A stretch of DNA of 64,000 nucleotides from Lutjanus erythropterus (Eukaryota > Chordata > Actinopteri > Lutjaniformes > Lutjanidae): the NCBI GenBank assembly GCA_020091685.1, contig CM034591.1:23403312-23467311 (forward strand), given 5' to 3'. The notes under the pieces are model-generated. The model worked only from the letters and a program-made list of their open reading frames with translations, was not told where the DNA came from and made no database searches. Below, in pieces: positions 51,225 through 61,706 of this stretch. The position numbers were made by a program, and so were the translations under genes. Position 1 is the stretch's first letter; each line of letters starts with the position of its first letter.

Positions 51225-53215
51225 AGCTGTCCCAGCCTTAAAGTCAAAGACCTAGACAGAAGAATATGCAGACAAGCAGTAAGACAGTTGAAATCAAGCA
51301 AATTACAAGTGAGTTATCAGTCATTAAAAGATCTATCACAACATTATAATAACAAGGTGAAGGGGGCTTGAGGCCAGTATTTTTCACAGCTAATTTCTGT
51401 TAACCAGCATAATCCTTGCACTTTATTTGGTACCATTAATAACCTCGTCAATCCCCATGAAACATCTGCGACTGCCTCATGCCCAGCAGAGTGTGAAAAG
51501 TTTCTCATTTTCTTTATAGAAAAAATAAAAACCATGAGAGCACATTTTACTCCCTCTGCATCAACTGTAGGTATTTCTGGCCCTCACTTGGAACTAATGA
51601 ACTGTTTTAATCCCATATATTTACAGGACCCCCTCAACGCTGTGTCATATATGAGCATGTCATCCTGCCCACTTGACCCTCTCCCCACCAAACTTTTGAA
51701 AGAAACAATGGATGCTTTGCACCTCATTTACTCAATATTATAAATAGTTCCCTTTCCTCTGGATATGTTCCTGACCTCTCACTTCTTAAAGGGCCCACAT
51801 TAGATGCGACTGACCTAAAAAACCTTAGGCCAATTTCTAAACTACCTTTCACTTCAATGATATTGGAAAAAGTGGTTTTAATGAACAAGTGACTTTTGAA
51901 AGTTACACAGCACAGAAACAGCTCTTCTTCACGTGACAAATGACTTGCTACTGGCTGCAGACTCGGGTCACTGCTCTGTCCTAATGCTGCTTGACTTCAG
52001 TGAAGCCTTTGACACTACAGAGCACAAAATTGCTATTGAGAGTATGTTGGCAGGAATCACCGGCATTGGGTAGAACTGGTTCTCCTTGTACCAACAACAA
52101 ACAAAGAAATGTTTTGTCTCTATCCAAGATTTTAAATCAACAACAGCTGATATCACTTGTGGACTACCCCAGGAATCGATTCTGGGACCAGTTTTATTCT
52201 CACTGTACATTCAGCAACACAGCATCTTCTTTCACTGTTATGCCGATGATACACAGTAATATCTTTCATTTAAACCACATGAACTGGACAGTCTCACCAT
52301 ACTTCATTCCTGTTTATCCAGTGTCAATGACTGGGTGGCAACTAATTTCCTACAGTTCAACAGCAGTAAAACATAGGTTTTGATCTTAGTCCAGAACATC
52401 ACAAATTACAGATACAGTCCTCTCTCGGTTCACTCTCCAACAATGTAAAATCTGTAGCAAAGAACCTTGGAGTAACCTTCGAACAGCACACCAGGAAAAT
52501 CACCCAATCTTGTTTTTATCAGTTAAGAAACATCTCCAAGATTAGACACATGCTCAGTTTTAATGACAGAAAAAGTCATACATGCTTTTTTAGCATCACG
52601 CTTGGACTACTGTAACTGTCTTTTTATCTGCTTAAATTCATACTCGGTCTCACAACTACAACTCATCCTGAACTCAGCAGCAGATTATTTACAAAATCTA
52701 GAAAGTTTTATCATATAAATTTAGAATACATTTTAAAATTTAATCAATTACGTACACAGCCATCCATTAAGGACCTTTTAAGTCTGTACACTCCTGCTAG
52801 GCCCTTGAGATCAGCCGGTCAAAACCTTTTAGCTGTTTGTCAGACCAGAAGGGTGACCGTGCATTTTCATTGGTGGCCCCTCCACTCTGGAACAGCGTCC
52901 CCCTCATGTGACATCAGCAGACTCCACTGCAGCTTTCACTTCCTAAAACTCACTTACATATGCTGGCCAACAATTAATAATGTTTTACCATTTTATTGTT
53001 TTAATATTTTGAAAATGTTTTGCTTGCATGGACTTTGCACTTTCAGCTGCTCTAAATGTTCTTTTAAATGTTTGATCTTTTATGCTCCTGATTCTGTATT
53101 TAAGGTGGCAGGATTTTTTTTTTAATTTTAGTTCTTTAAATCTTTTATTATGGACAGCACTTTGTTCTTAAGCTTCATTAAGTGCTATATGAATTAAATT
53201 ATTAGAATTAAATTG
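51225..53215 (+). pseudogene. L2/Maui-type LINE, dead, reverse transcriptase to 3' tail
   Basis: This is a 5'-truncated non-LTR retrotransposon of about 2 kb. In order: a pre-polymerase linker (RICRQAVRQLKSSKLQVSYQ, about 51261; SCPLDPLPTKLL, about 51664; LKNLRPISKLPF, about 51817), RT motif A LLDFSEAFDT (51987-52016), motif B GLPQESILGP (about 52158; the usual Gly of PQGS is Glu), motif C YADD (52239-52250), HAFLASRLDYCN (about 52580) and RSAGQNLLAVCQTRRVTV (about 52806). Many stops and frameshifts occur. The 3' end near 53215 has 'aagtgctatatgaattaaa', like L2 tails. Both catalytic Asp-bearing motifs survive as residues, but no continuous frame does. Confidence 0.88.
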
Positions 53216-54063
53216 TTATCAATTGAAAACAATGTTTTTATATAACTGTATATCTTCACTGTGAGTTTCTGTTTCCAATAGAGAACAGAATCATTCATTT
53301 TATAACATTTCCTTTTCCAAGTTTTTGATTATTGGTTTAGCTAAAACTAAAAAAAGTTAGATAGATGAAAAGGATGAGGATGCGGAAGTACATATCATAA
53401 TTAATCATATGCCAATTTAAAATCCTTTTGATGCCTTATAGGCACAATAATTTTTTAGAGAGTAAAATATGTTTTGTTGAACGGCTGTTTTATTGTTCTC
53501 ACCAAACTCATCCATCCTGTTCCAACAATCACTAACTCTGATTGTTTGGTTAATTCACCACACTTGATGTAAAAAATATTGGGAGCAAGAGGAAGGTCAC
53601 ACATCAGAGAAGCAGCATGTACAGCTAGAACATAATATTTTCACATCTAACACAGTGAATAAAGAATTTATTTCAACCAAACCAGAGTGGGTGATTGCTG
53701 GAGCAGCAGAAAGACGACCCAAGGTGTTTTTGGTGAGTTTTATTATGTTTCTGTCAAATTTGAATGTCTTCCGATAATAAAACTGATGTTTCTGTTAATG
53801 AAGTTGGGATGAGTTTGGCAAGAGCAAAACATATCTTACTGTTTAAAAGGTCTATCTCTGTAGCATTCCTGTCCATAATGTTATCAAACATCATAACATG
53901 GGGCCTCATTTATTCACCAATATCCTCCTACGTTTTTTCTTAAATTTGTTTTTGAGAAAGTCCTAAGAAAAGTTGAAGTCAGATTCATGACAGTGCTCTT
54001 AAATCAGAGAATTGTTCGCACCATTGTCCTTGTAAGAGTCGGTTCCTAATTAGCACAGGTAAA

Positions 54064-54093
54064 TGTGTGTGTGTGTGTGTGTGTGTATATATA
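54064..54093. repeat. GT microsatellite with AT tail
   Basis: (TG)n followed by TATATATA. Confidence 0.9.
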
Positions 54094-55717
54094 GGCATAA
54101 AAAATACAGAAAATCATATAGATATAAAATAATGCTAATACTGTGAATACTGTAGAGAGAAGAGCACATAGTTTAATAGTTTGATCTAAAATCTGGCAAA
54201 AAAAAAAAGTGTCAAAACACAGAAGAGAGATGCTGACTGTTGGAGGGAAAAAGCCAGTTATCTGAGCTAGACAAATGCATCAGGGCCATTTTTGGAGAGG
54301 CAGCACTTTCTGGTGTGCCATCAGCTAAGCATTTGGTTCCTTTTTCAGAATCAGAAGGTAAGCTGATTGTTCAGAATTAATGCAATTTGACGGTACTTTT
54401 TATCTAAAAGCTGTAGCATGTAAACACCAGTGTGTACAACCTGAGGGCAGGTGACTCTTTTGTGAATAATTGTTCACTTAAATATCCATAAGAGTGTTAC
54501 ATAAGTGCTTGGTTCATATTTAAAATTTAAACATTTCCTTTTGCAGTATAGATCAAACATTGCATAACCGGAAATATTTATATATTTATATTTATTTATA
54601 TCATTTATTTATCAATGAACTCCAACCGAGACATCCACCCTCTCAGGCAGAGCCCGGTACCTCAGAGCCAGTACCATCCAGTCAGCACTCAAATGTGTGT
54701 AAGTGTGATTTGAGTACTCATAGATTCTGTTCTTACCTGAGGACAATGTGCATTTTAAGAAGAAATTTCCCCTTAAGAATGGTCGGTGAATGAGGCCCGA
54801 ATCTGAGGTCAGTGGCAAAAACAAACACTTTTAGTGCGCACTTTGCCATAAGGATTGCATTGTAGTGTAGCAACTGCAACAGTTTTGCTCAATACCAAAC
54901 CAATTTTGAAAAATTTGTCCCCATTAGTCACTTAGACACAAAGTTAAAGTTAAAAAATGCTGCATCTTTTCTGCCTCTAGTTATTATCTCTCACTCTCTC
55001 TCTCTGCCTCACACACACACAGACACAGGAATTTGAGTTAGAATAAGAAAGCTTTAATTTTCAAAAGTTATTGAGTCATTTTGATGTTTTACAACTCTTT
55101 CAATTTAGATTAAATGCAAATCAATTTGGCAAAATAGGCCTATGTGTAGAAATCAAGGACATCTTTGCCATAATGCCAGTACTATTAACAATAATTCAAC
55201 TCTGATGGCACCACCTGGAAAAATCTTTGCGACGCTATATTATGTGCAATAAAATCCGTACTGTGTGACAACACCATTATTGAGTCTTGACAACAACTGG
55301 GACCATACTATCAGGTAATAAAGCAAATAACAGTTTTCCTTCCGAGGCTGCAGATGAAGGCTGAAGATGGCTCTTATCACAGTCTGGTGCTGAACAGTGT
55401 GGTGGCAGATGAGCAGTCTTCTGTTCAGTTGTCTTTTAAATGTGTTTTTGTTTTTCTCCAGAAAGATTTAATCTGTGACAGCTATAATCTGATTTTGTGT
55501 TAGCATGGTAAATAAAGTGATTTTTCCAAACAGACGGATTTAATAAGTGCTCATTATTAAGCTTGACAGTAGTCCTGAGGCTGGAGATAAAAAGTTGACG
55601 GTGTGTTTGTTACATTGATTCTGCTTTTGATCTTTTCATGTGGTCTTTAAAACGTGAGATAAACCTTTCTGTGTCTACCACTTCAATACATTTTACATGC
55701 AGAGCTGCCTGGGAACT

Positions 55718-55718
<1 letters not shown>

Positions 55719-55752
<34 letters not shown>
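55719..55752. repeat. GT microsatellite
   Basis: 34 bp of pure GT. Confidence 0.95.
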
Positions 55753-55754
<2 letters not shown>

Positions 55755-56019
55755 CTTTCTGAAAGGGCCACATTTAGTATCAAACATTCAAACATTGTAA
55801 ACATACTGTAGGTAGTATTCATATGTACATTGCTTAGTACATAATACATATCACATTCAATTTATTTTGGTGTTTTTTTCACATTTCAATTCATACATAA
55901 ATTAGTGTTGACTAAATGGATTATAAATGTATTTTTATATGTATATCACTGATTTTTTTGTACCAACTGTGACTCTACTTTAGCCACTCTATGATGAGGC
56001 TCTTCAAATGTCATTTTAC

Positions 56020-56985
56020 CGGTCAGTCAGTCCAGCTCTTGGACCACTTGGTTCTGAAATGTCTCAACAATCATTAGATTGATTGCAATGAAAATTTGCA
56101 CAGACATTCATGTTTAGGATAAATCATAGGGATTTTTTTAATCCTCTGACATTTCATCTAATGCCACCATGCAGTCAGATTTTAAATTTGTACAATACTT
56201 TGGTTTATGACTAAACACTTAAAAACTAATGATATTCCCGTCAGCTTCAGCCATATTGAACATTTAGTCCCAATTAATAATTGTTAGCATGATAACAGTT
56301 ATATCATTGATCATTCGTGCCCATTATTCTTAAACCCCAATAGTTCAAAAAATATCCAACTGGACTGAAAGCCCAGTTGTTTGACAGCCCATTATCCCCA
56401 GAATGCCCACCCAAACCATCCCCAAATGCCAATTGCTCTGAATTTACATACCTAATATAACTGAAGTAACTAACATATTTATATTGACTCAAACAAAGAG
56501 CAAATGGACATTGCTCCAAAGGTCCATTGCTCCATTGCCCATTGAAAGTATGTTTGGTGCCAAAACCTAACCAAAGGACTGTTTCACAATTTTGACCATG
56601 TATTTATTGCTGTTACCAAGACGACGAACATCTGCACATCAAAATACATAAAGACATCAAGGACAAAAACTCCAGGGAGAGTAAGAGTGTGTATTTTCAG
56701 AACAACAGACCTTTGGAGCTGTGGGCATTTGTTTCCAGGATTTGTTTCCAGTATTGAGCTGTCGGACAAATGGGCTTTCGGTCTAATGGAACATTTTTAA
56801 GACTGTTGAGGTTTTGGAATAATGGGCTGCTGAAACAATGGACAATCCCCCATGACTACATGCCAAACTAAGAAGCTGAACATGGTATAAACATTAGGCT
56901 TTTGATTGGGAGAATGTCTGCAAATAGACTTCACCTATAGGTCCAAGTACAGCCTCACAGAGCCATTTGCATTTAAGCTCTTAGT
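56020..56985. mobile_element. repeat-family copy interrupted by a nested MITE
   Basis: The left part (56020-56300) has 'gaaatgtctcaacaatcatt' and 'gattgattgcaatgaaaat', ending 'ttgttagcatgataac'. The right part (56850-56985) has 'gaacatggtataaacattag' and 'ccaagtacagcctcacagag'. These are consecutive blocks of one dispersed element also seen at 16783-16971 and 30001-30160. The intervening stretch is a separate element (56303-56850). Confidence 0.55.
56303..56850. mobile_element. nested MITE with about 65-bp terminal inverted repeats
   Basis: The left arm 56320-56384 ('gcccattattcttaaacccc' to 'gcccagttgtttga') is the reverse complement, with mismatches, of the right arm 56762-56827 ('tcggacaaatgggctttcgg' to 'ttggaataatgggc'). 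Similarity may extend 15-20 bp outward on each side. Non-coding; the short frames inside are not conserved. Confidence 0.6.
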
Positions 56986-57114
56986 AGGAAGAAGAGATCA
57001 TCCTCTTTTCAAATGATAACTGTAAGCGGAAAAACAAATTACAAATTAGTATTGTTTGTAATTTGTTTTTCCACTTACAGTTCACATTTGAAAAGAGGAT
57101 GTTCTCTTCTTCCT
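56986..57114. repeat. near-perfect long hairpin (60-bp arms, 9-nt loop)
   Basis: 56986-57045 ('aggaagaagagatcatcctc' to 'acaaattacaaa') pairs with 57055-57114 at 56 of 60 positions around the loop TTAGTATTG. A transcript from either strand would fold into a long stem. The right side of the surrounding repeat ends exactly at the left arm. Confidence 0.85.
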
Positions 57115-57654
57115 TCATAAATTTCTCCATCAGGTTTCTTTTACTTCTTTTTCACGTTTTCTCTCTTTTTTAAAGGAATTTTTACTTGTCTTCTCAGGCC
57201 AGAGTTACTGAGGCTTTATGCCTGTTTTTCAGGCACAGATGTGACACATTCTACCCAATACACATGTGCTCGCTTTAGCAAACAGAAGCTGGAGTTGCAG
57301 CTTGCGTGTCATTTGTAAGTGTTTGCAAGGTGCTCCCCTCTCCTACGCATTTAAGGGAGGATCGCAAATAATAGATGTGTTTACAGAGGATGATTATGCA
57401 TTCTGCTGGATCTACCGAGTTCACACTACTTGTGACTGTCAGGTTGGTGGGGAAAATTCTCCACCTCTGAAAAGGAGGCGTAAACACGACACAGATGGGA
57501 TTTCTTGATCCACAGGGAAGGTTGTAGGCCTACAAATTTACATTAAATATAGGCCTATATATGACTACACCCTGCTAATTAAACTCTAAACTAAACTTTT
57601 CTTTGTTTGGCTCCACTTTTACTTGCTGCTCTCGCTCTCTCTCAGTTTCAATTT
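57115..57654. other. unassigned
   Basis: The 80-codon plus-strand frame at 57266-57508 has no family signature. No repeat recognised. Confidence 0.45.
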
Positions 57655-57954
57655 AAAATTAATTGGCTTTATTGGCATAACATTTTGGATCAAACATGTT
57701 GCCAAAGCAAAATGTCACATATACACAATATATACAATAGAATATACAGTAAATAATAAAATTGAATAAAAGAAAAAACAAGAAAAGAGTAACAAAAGTG
57801 CCTTACAATTCCATCTATCAAGATAATCACGTCCTGTGTTCTTTTCTGAGCCTAGTGGTCTGATAGAAATCCTGTCTATCAGCTCTCCTTCACTGGCAGA
57901 GTAGAGGTTCAGTATCAGACCAGTCCAGGAGCTGACTGCGTAATGAGCTGCCAT
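57655..57954 (-). mobile_element. retroelement 3' end, antisense
   Basis: Read on the minus strand it has a short Leu/Ile-rich C-terminal frame (ASEGELIDRISIRPLGSEK, then LDRWNCKALLLLF and a stop-rich T tract), followed by 'ttgctttggcaacatg' and 'caataaagccaatt'. That order matches a dispersed fish retroelement 3' end. It abuts the MITE at 57955. Confidence 0.45.
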
Positions 57955-58383
57955 TTAAAGTGACAATTCACTCAAAATCCAAAATACATATTTTTCTTTT
58001 TACCCATAGTGCTAGAACATAGGAACTAGGAGGAACGACTTTCTTAGTTAAGAGAAAGTAGTCCTAGATTCTACTGCATACAGGAAGTAGTTCCTACATG
58101 AAACTGCTCACAAGGTATGTGGATTATCTTGAGTAACCAGGTCATGATTTCTGAAAAGAGATACTGCTTTGAGAATTTTTCAAAAACATTTATTTTTTGC
58201 TGCTTTGAGCAACACAAGCTGTGTGCTATTTAGTCTCATTGTATTGGAGAGAAGGCAGACATCTCTATGCCTGATATCTCCAAAATTCTGCATCTAACAC
58301 GAAAATAATCTGGATGGATAAAATAGCTCTACAGGGCAGAAAAAAATATGCATTTCTGATTTTGGGGTGAACTGTCCCTTTAA
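57955..58383. mobile_element. MITE, 429 bp, TTAA-flanked
   Basis: It begins TTAAAGTGACAATTCACTC and ends GGGTGAACTGTCCCTTTAA. The inverted termini extend about 40 bp (CAAAATACATATTTTTCTTT against the inverse of AAAAAATATGCATTTCTGAT). TTAA is present at both edges (57955-57958 and 58380-58383), as in piggyBac- or Kolobok-type insertion. Internal words such as 'cctacatgaaactgctcac' and 'ggattatcttgagtaacc' are typical of a high-copy teleost MITE. Confidence 0.7.
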
Positions 58384-58875
58384 GAAAATCAGACACAAAA
58401 TACACCCAGATTGCCATCGCAAACTTAATGAAAACCAGAGGGCACAAATGTGCACTCCATTTTCTGTGATATTAGACTACACACATAATCTTTACTGCAC
58501 TTGAATGATTGCTTTAGTGTTTTATTTTTCTATTGGCTGGAATTCAGAAGAAAATACTGTTATACATCAAAATTATGCGCCACATCCAACACAGTAATTC
58601 TGAAGGCACAAATGTTAGTCTGGCTCTCTGATTGCTCTAGAATTATTTTGTTAAAATGTGTTGATGTTGTTTTCATGGTGATGGTGGTTGAAGGACAGCT
58701 TATTAAGCAGTTAATAAACTCTGCATTTTTGAGGTAAGTAAAGCCGCAGAGGAGAAATTTAGTACCATAACAGTAACAGGCAGCCCTTTCAGCCACAATT
58801 TTCACTTTTTTCTTCACTCAGTGGCTCATTGTCATTCACTGCATGTTACTCAGCAGGGTTTGACGCACACATGGA
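58384..58875. other. unassigned spacer
   Basis: No repeat or gene recognised between the MITE and the promoter-like block. Confidence 0.45.
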
Positions 58876-58950
58876 TGACGTCACACAAAAAAACATTTCA
58901 CTGCCCAATCAACAGGAGCAAATAAATAAGAGAAAGTCAGCAGCTCTGCA
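58876..58950 (+). promoter_or_regulatory. candidate promoter: CRE, CCAAT box, TATA-like run
   Basis: A full CRE octamer TGACGTCA is at 58876-58883, CCAAT at 58905-58909 and a TATA-like AAATAAATAAG at 58920-58930. If transcription starts about 25-30 bp past the last of these, near 58950, the three lie at about -74, -45 and -30, the classic layout of a cAMP-responsive TATA promoter. No experimental start is visible; the layout is an inference. Confidence 0.35.
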
Positions 58951-59047
58951 GAGAGGGCAATCACAAAGGAGACTCTGACTTAAACTAGCCAAGCACTGTC
59001 ATCTGTTTTTTGTGAATTGAGCTTTGAATTGGTCATACAAGACAGGC

Positions 59048-59152
59048 ATGTGCAATTCCTACGTGATTTACTGTTTAGTGTTTGGAGAACAGTGCAAACA
59101 TAGTGTTGGAAACACTGTTTTCTCTCCTCTCCTGTCAGACCTCTTAACCTGA
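59048..59152 (+). other. possible upstream ORF (34 codons)
   Basis: ATG at 59048 to TGA at 59150-59152, ending just before the two start codons at 59154 and 59157. If the promoter call is right, this would be a uORF that limits translation of the frame that follows. Confidence 0.2.
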
Positions 59153-59153
59153 C

Positions 59154-59224
59154 ATGATGGCACTGGTCTGGATGGTGTCTGTAGGGAGAAATGAATATTC
59201 AGAAACTGAACAACTCAAGGAAAG
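59154..59224 (+). CDS. candidate new gene, exon 1 coding part
   Basis: Paired start codons (59154, 59157) lie in a good context (A at -3 and G at +4 for the second). They open a 71-nt frame (MMALVWMVSVGRNEYSETEQ...) that ends at a donor AAAG|GTAAAC. The first 12 residues are hydrophobic but too short for a clear signal peptide. The candidate promoter is about 200 bp upstream. Joined to 59452-59707 the frame stays open. I recognise no family. The alternative is a non-coding first exon of a gene that runs past the window. Confidence 0.25.
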
Positions 59225-59451
59225 GTAAACACCTCCTGCTGTTTCATTCAAATAATCAGAAAGATACACTCTATTTATGATTGAACATGTTTTGGCTTCG
59301 CAGCCGGCAGTCAAGGAAAAGTATCATTTCACTGTACAACTTTACCAAAATGAAAAATGAGTCATAGTTCATGATGTGAGATGGTCAGGAATGTACCTGT
59401 ACATGGAGATGAAAGTACTAGACATCGCTTTAGGTGATTTTTTTTTTTCAG

Positions 59452-59707
59452 CTTTCACAAGATCTTATTATTGCAGTTACACAACAGTAATTTTTATCAC
59501 TATTTTGTCTGGAGTGGAGTGAACCGGGCAGGGTCGGGTTTTAGAGACAGTTCAATATACGACTGTGGAGCAGTGGTGACCTCTACAAGCACAGATACAA
59601 TAGTCATCTCAAATTATGTGCTTCTGGGAGCTAAGAGTAGAATTGTTTTTATTCCAGTGAACCAACAACACTGTGCATCAGCAGATCTCACAGATATCAA
59701 GGACTAA
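59452..59707 (+). CDS. candidate new gene, exon 2 with stop
   Basis: This follows a strong acceptor (an 11-T run, then CAG). The first base completes the split codon AG|C (Ser). The frame continues for 84 codons to TAA at 59705-59707, giving 108 residues with exon 1. Recognisable stretches are FHKILLLQLHNSNFYHYFVW (hydrophobic/aromatic), SIYDCGAVVTSTSTDTIVIS (beta-prone) and KSRIVFIPVNQQHC. Two cysteines, and no known domain. The intron would be 227 bp. I saw no poly(A) signal within 200 bp of the stop. The phase match supports a real gene, but a frame of this size can occur by chance. Confidence 0.25.
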
Positions 59708-59904
59708 AAACACACTGAACATATTCTTCTCTGATCTGTGCTACTATTCTCTCATGCTTCTCTCTCTCTTGTTTTTCTGCCAAGATAACTGCAGTGTGTT
59801 GTGTTGCTCACGAAACACTTGCTCACAAGTTCAAATCCCATTCCAACAAATAACTTATTGGAGCTATTACTATAGAAGATAACATTTTATTATCTTTTCA
59901 CAGA

Positions 59905-60420
59905 AGTCTTGGGCAGTATAAAGGTATCACTGTATACCAGAATTAAGAATTCCAATGGTATGATTTTCAATACTGTCAGAAAAACGGATGCTCCTCTTTG
60001 TAGCGCACAGTACGCGCCACCAGAGGTCTTAGCTTAGAAACATTGAGTCTCAAGAATATAGTTACACAACAAACTAGTAAAAAAGAAAAAAATCCTCTGG
60101 TAAAATCCAGTGGTAAAGGTAAGCTAGCAAACACTACAGACTACTGATTGGTCAGAGTAGTAGTATAAGAGAAAGTGAGTGGCAGAATGATTACTGTTAA
60201 TTGTGACAGACAGTGACGGTGAACGCGTGCTGAGTGGAGGAAAAGGTGTGAAGGGAAGTTGTCGGCCTGGCAGTAAATGTACTGTTTAGTTTTGAGTCTG
60301 TCAGTAAATAAAGGCTTGCAACTTCTCAACACCAAAGTAATGCTGAGTGTGTGTGTTGTTCTTCACTGCAGGAATAGCATCACTGTGATGATCACCTCTG
60401 CATCCATTGAGGGAGTATTG
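59905..60420. mobile_element. hAT-like non-autonomous element
   Basis: 'cttgggcagtataaaggtat', 'cactgtatacca', 'ggtatgattttcaatactgt' and 'gcgccaccagagg' match the 5' end of a common teleost hAT-like element (GGGCGGTATxxxGGTAT... type). 'gtcagtaaataaaggcttgc' further on matches its 3' half. Ends are not precisely placed. Confidence 0.45.
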
Positions 60421-61059
60421 TCTACGGTGGAGTAGACTTGAGTTGAGCCATTTTACTGTTTTTTTTACAAATAACTTCATAATACCATAAACCTCAGTAA
60501 AATGTCAGGAAGGTATGAAAAAAATGATACAGCTTAAACATAATTGCTGGAAGAAAAAAAACATATAATGTCATATCCAACCAGAAAAGACAACAAAGTC
60601 AATGAGATGATGAAATGGCAGTGTTTATTCAGCCAAATGCCAAATGGCAGCTGAGATAGGCTGCAGAAAAAAAGTTCATATTTTGGTCCTAAATCAAATG
60701 TAATTAAAATGTTGAAATGATTGAAATTTTGCAGTGTCTCTTCTTGTCAGTGTTACACTGTAGACACTGACCACAAGACTCCAAAGAACTTTAAGTGACA
60801 GTATGATGCACAACTTGAAATACCTTGAAATCTGAACATGACAGATTGCATTCATTTCAGGTCAGTGGGGAGCACCTGGCTTCAGAATAAAGCTGCCGTG
60901 CTGCTGACAGCAAGGCCACCGAAGGATTGTGTGACGGTGTGTAAGATGCTGCCACTGGCAAAAAAAAATGAAGGTCAAATCAATGGCTCTGGCCTTTCCG
61001 GCAGTTGAACAGCCTTAAGGTGTAGTTTAATTATTATTTAATTATTTAATTTGATTTGA
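60421..61059. other. unassigned spacer
   Basis: AT-rich with no gene or repeat recognised. Confidence 0.45.
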
Positions 61060-61598
61060 TTATTTAATATGGGGTTGTAAGATGTATTCATCAATAGTCA
61101 GTGTATTACCTGCAATAGATTGGTATGCCTCCAGTTTTGAGAAGCAGAAAGGGGCACCAGCACTGTAGCTAAGCAATGAAAAAAAGGTACACTATATTGT
61201 GAATATTTTCATTTCTTTAACTTGCTGTCAGACAGCATTCCTTACAGGAAACCGTTGGTATAAAAGCCAAATACCAACCAAACTGTTTTTGTGTGACTTT
61301 GATGAATCCAAACTGTCCTTCTAAATCACTGAAGTCCAACAATAACACAAACGAACATCTCGATCAAGGCAGCAGTGACTCCTGTATTCTGTATGGTAAA
61401 ATGACTAATTTTGCTTTTTGAGTATGGTTGGTTTGGGGAGAGCAACATTTGGCTTCTATAACAGCATTACCCGTCAGAAAAGGTTGTCTGACAGCAAAGT
61501 AAAGAAGTAAAAATATTCTAAATATAGCATCAACTGTGGGTAATACTCTAACTACTGATAAGTACTTCATATCAAATACTCCAAACTATCCCTTTAAA
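61060..61598. mobile_element. MITE with long inverted arms
   Basis: Left: 'ttcatcaatagtcagtgtat' and 'tacctgcaatag', then at 61200 'gaatattttcatttc' and 'cttgctgtcagacagc'. Right: 'ttgtctgacagcaaagtaaa', then 'tcaactgtgggtaatactct', 'aactactgataagtactt' and 'ctatccctttaaa'. The two halves are inverted copies across the element, in matching order. Fragments of the family occur at 4711-4935. The right edge ends in TTTAAA. Confidence 0.6.
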
Positions 61599-61655
61599 GA
61601 GTTATAGTTTTTATAGTTATATATTGTAGAAATTTTAAAGAAATGAAACACATTA

Positions 61656-61656
<1 letters not shown>

Positions 61657-61704
<48 letters not shown>
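61657..61704. repeat. CA microsatellite, 24 units
   Basis: 48 bp of pure CA just beyond the MITE at 61060-61598. Confidence 0.97.

Positions 61705-61706
<2 letters not shown>

Larger units (their letters stand above)
53216..56019. other. intergenic with microsatellites
   Basis: Contains GT tracts at 54064-54093 and 55719-55752 and a CT/CA stretch near 54988-55024. No gene recognised. Confidence 0.5.
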
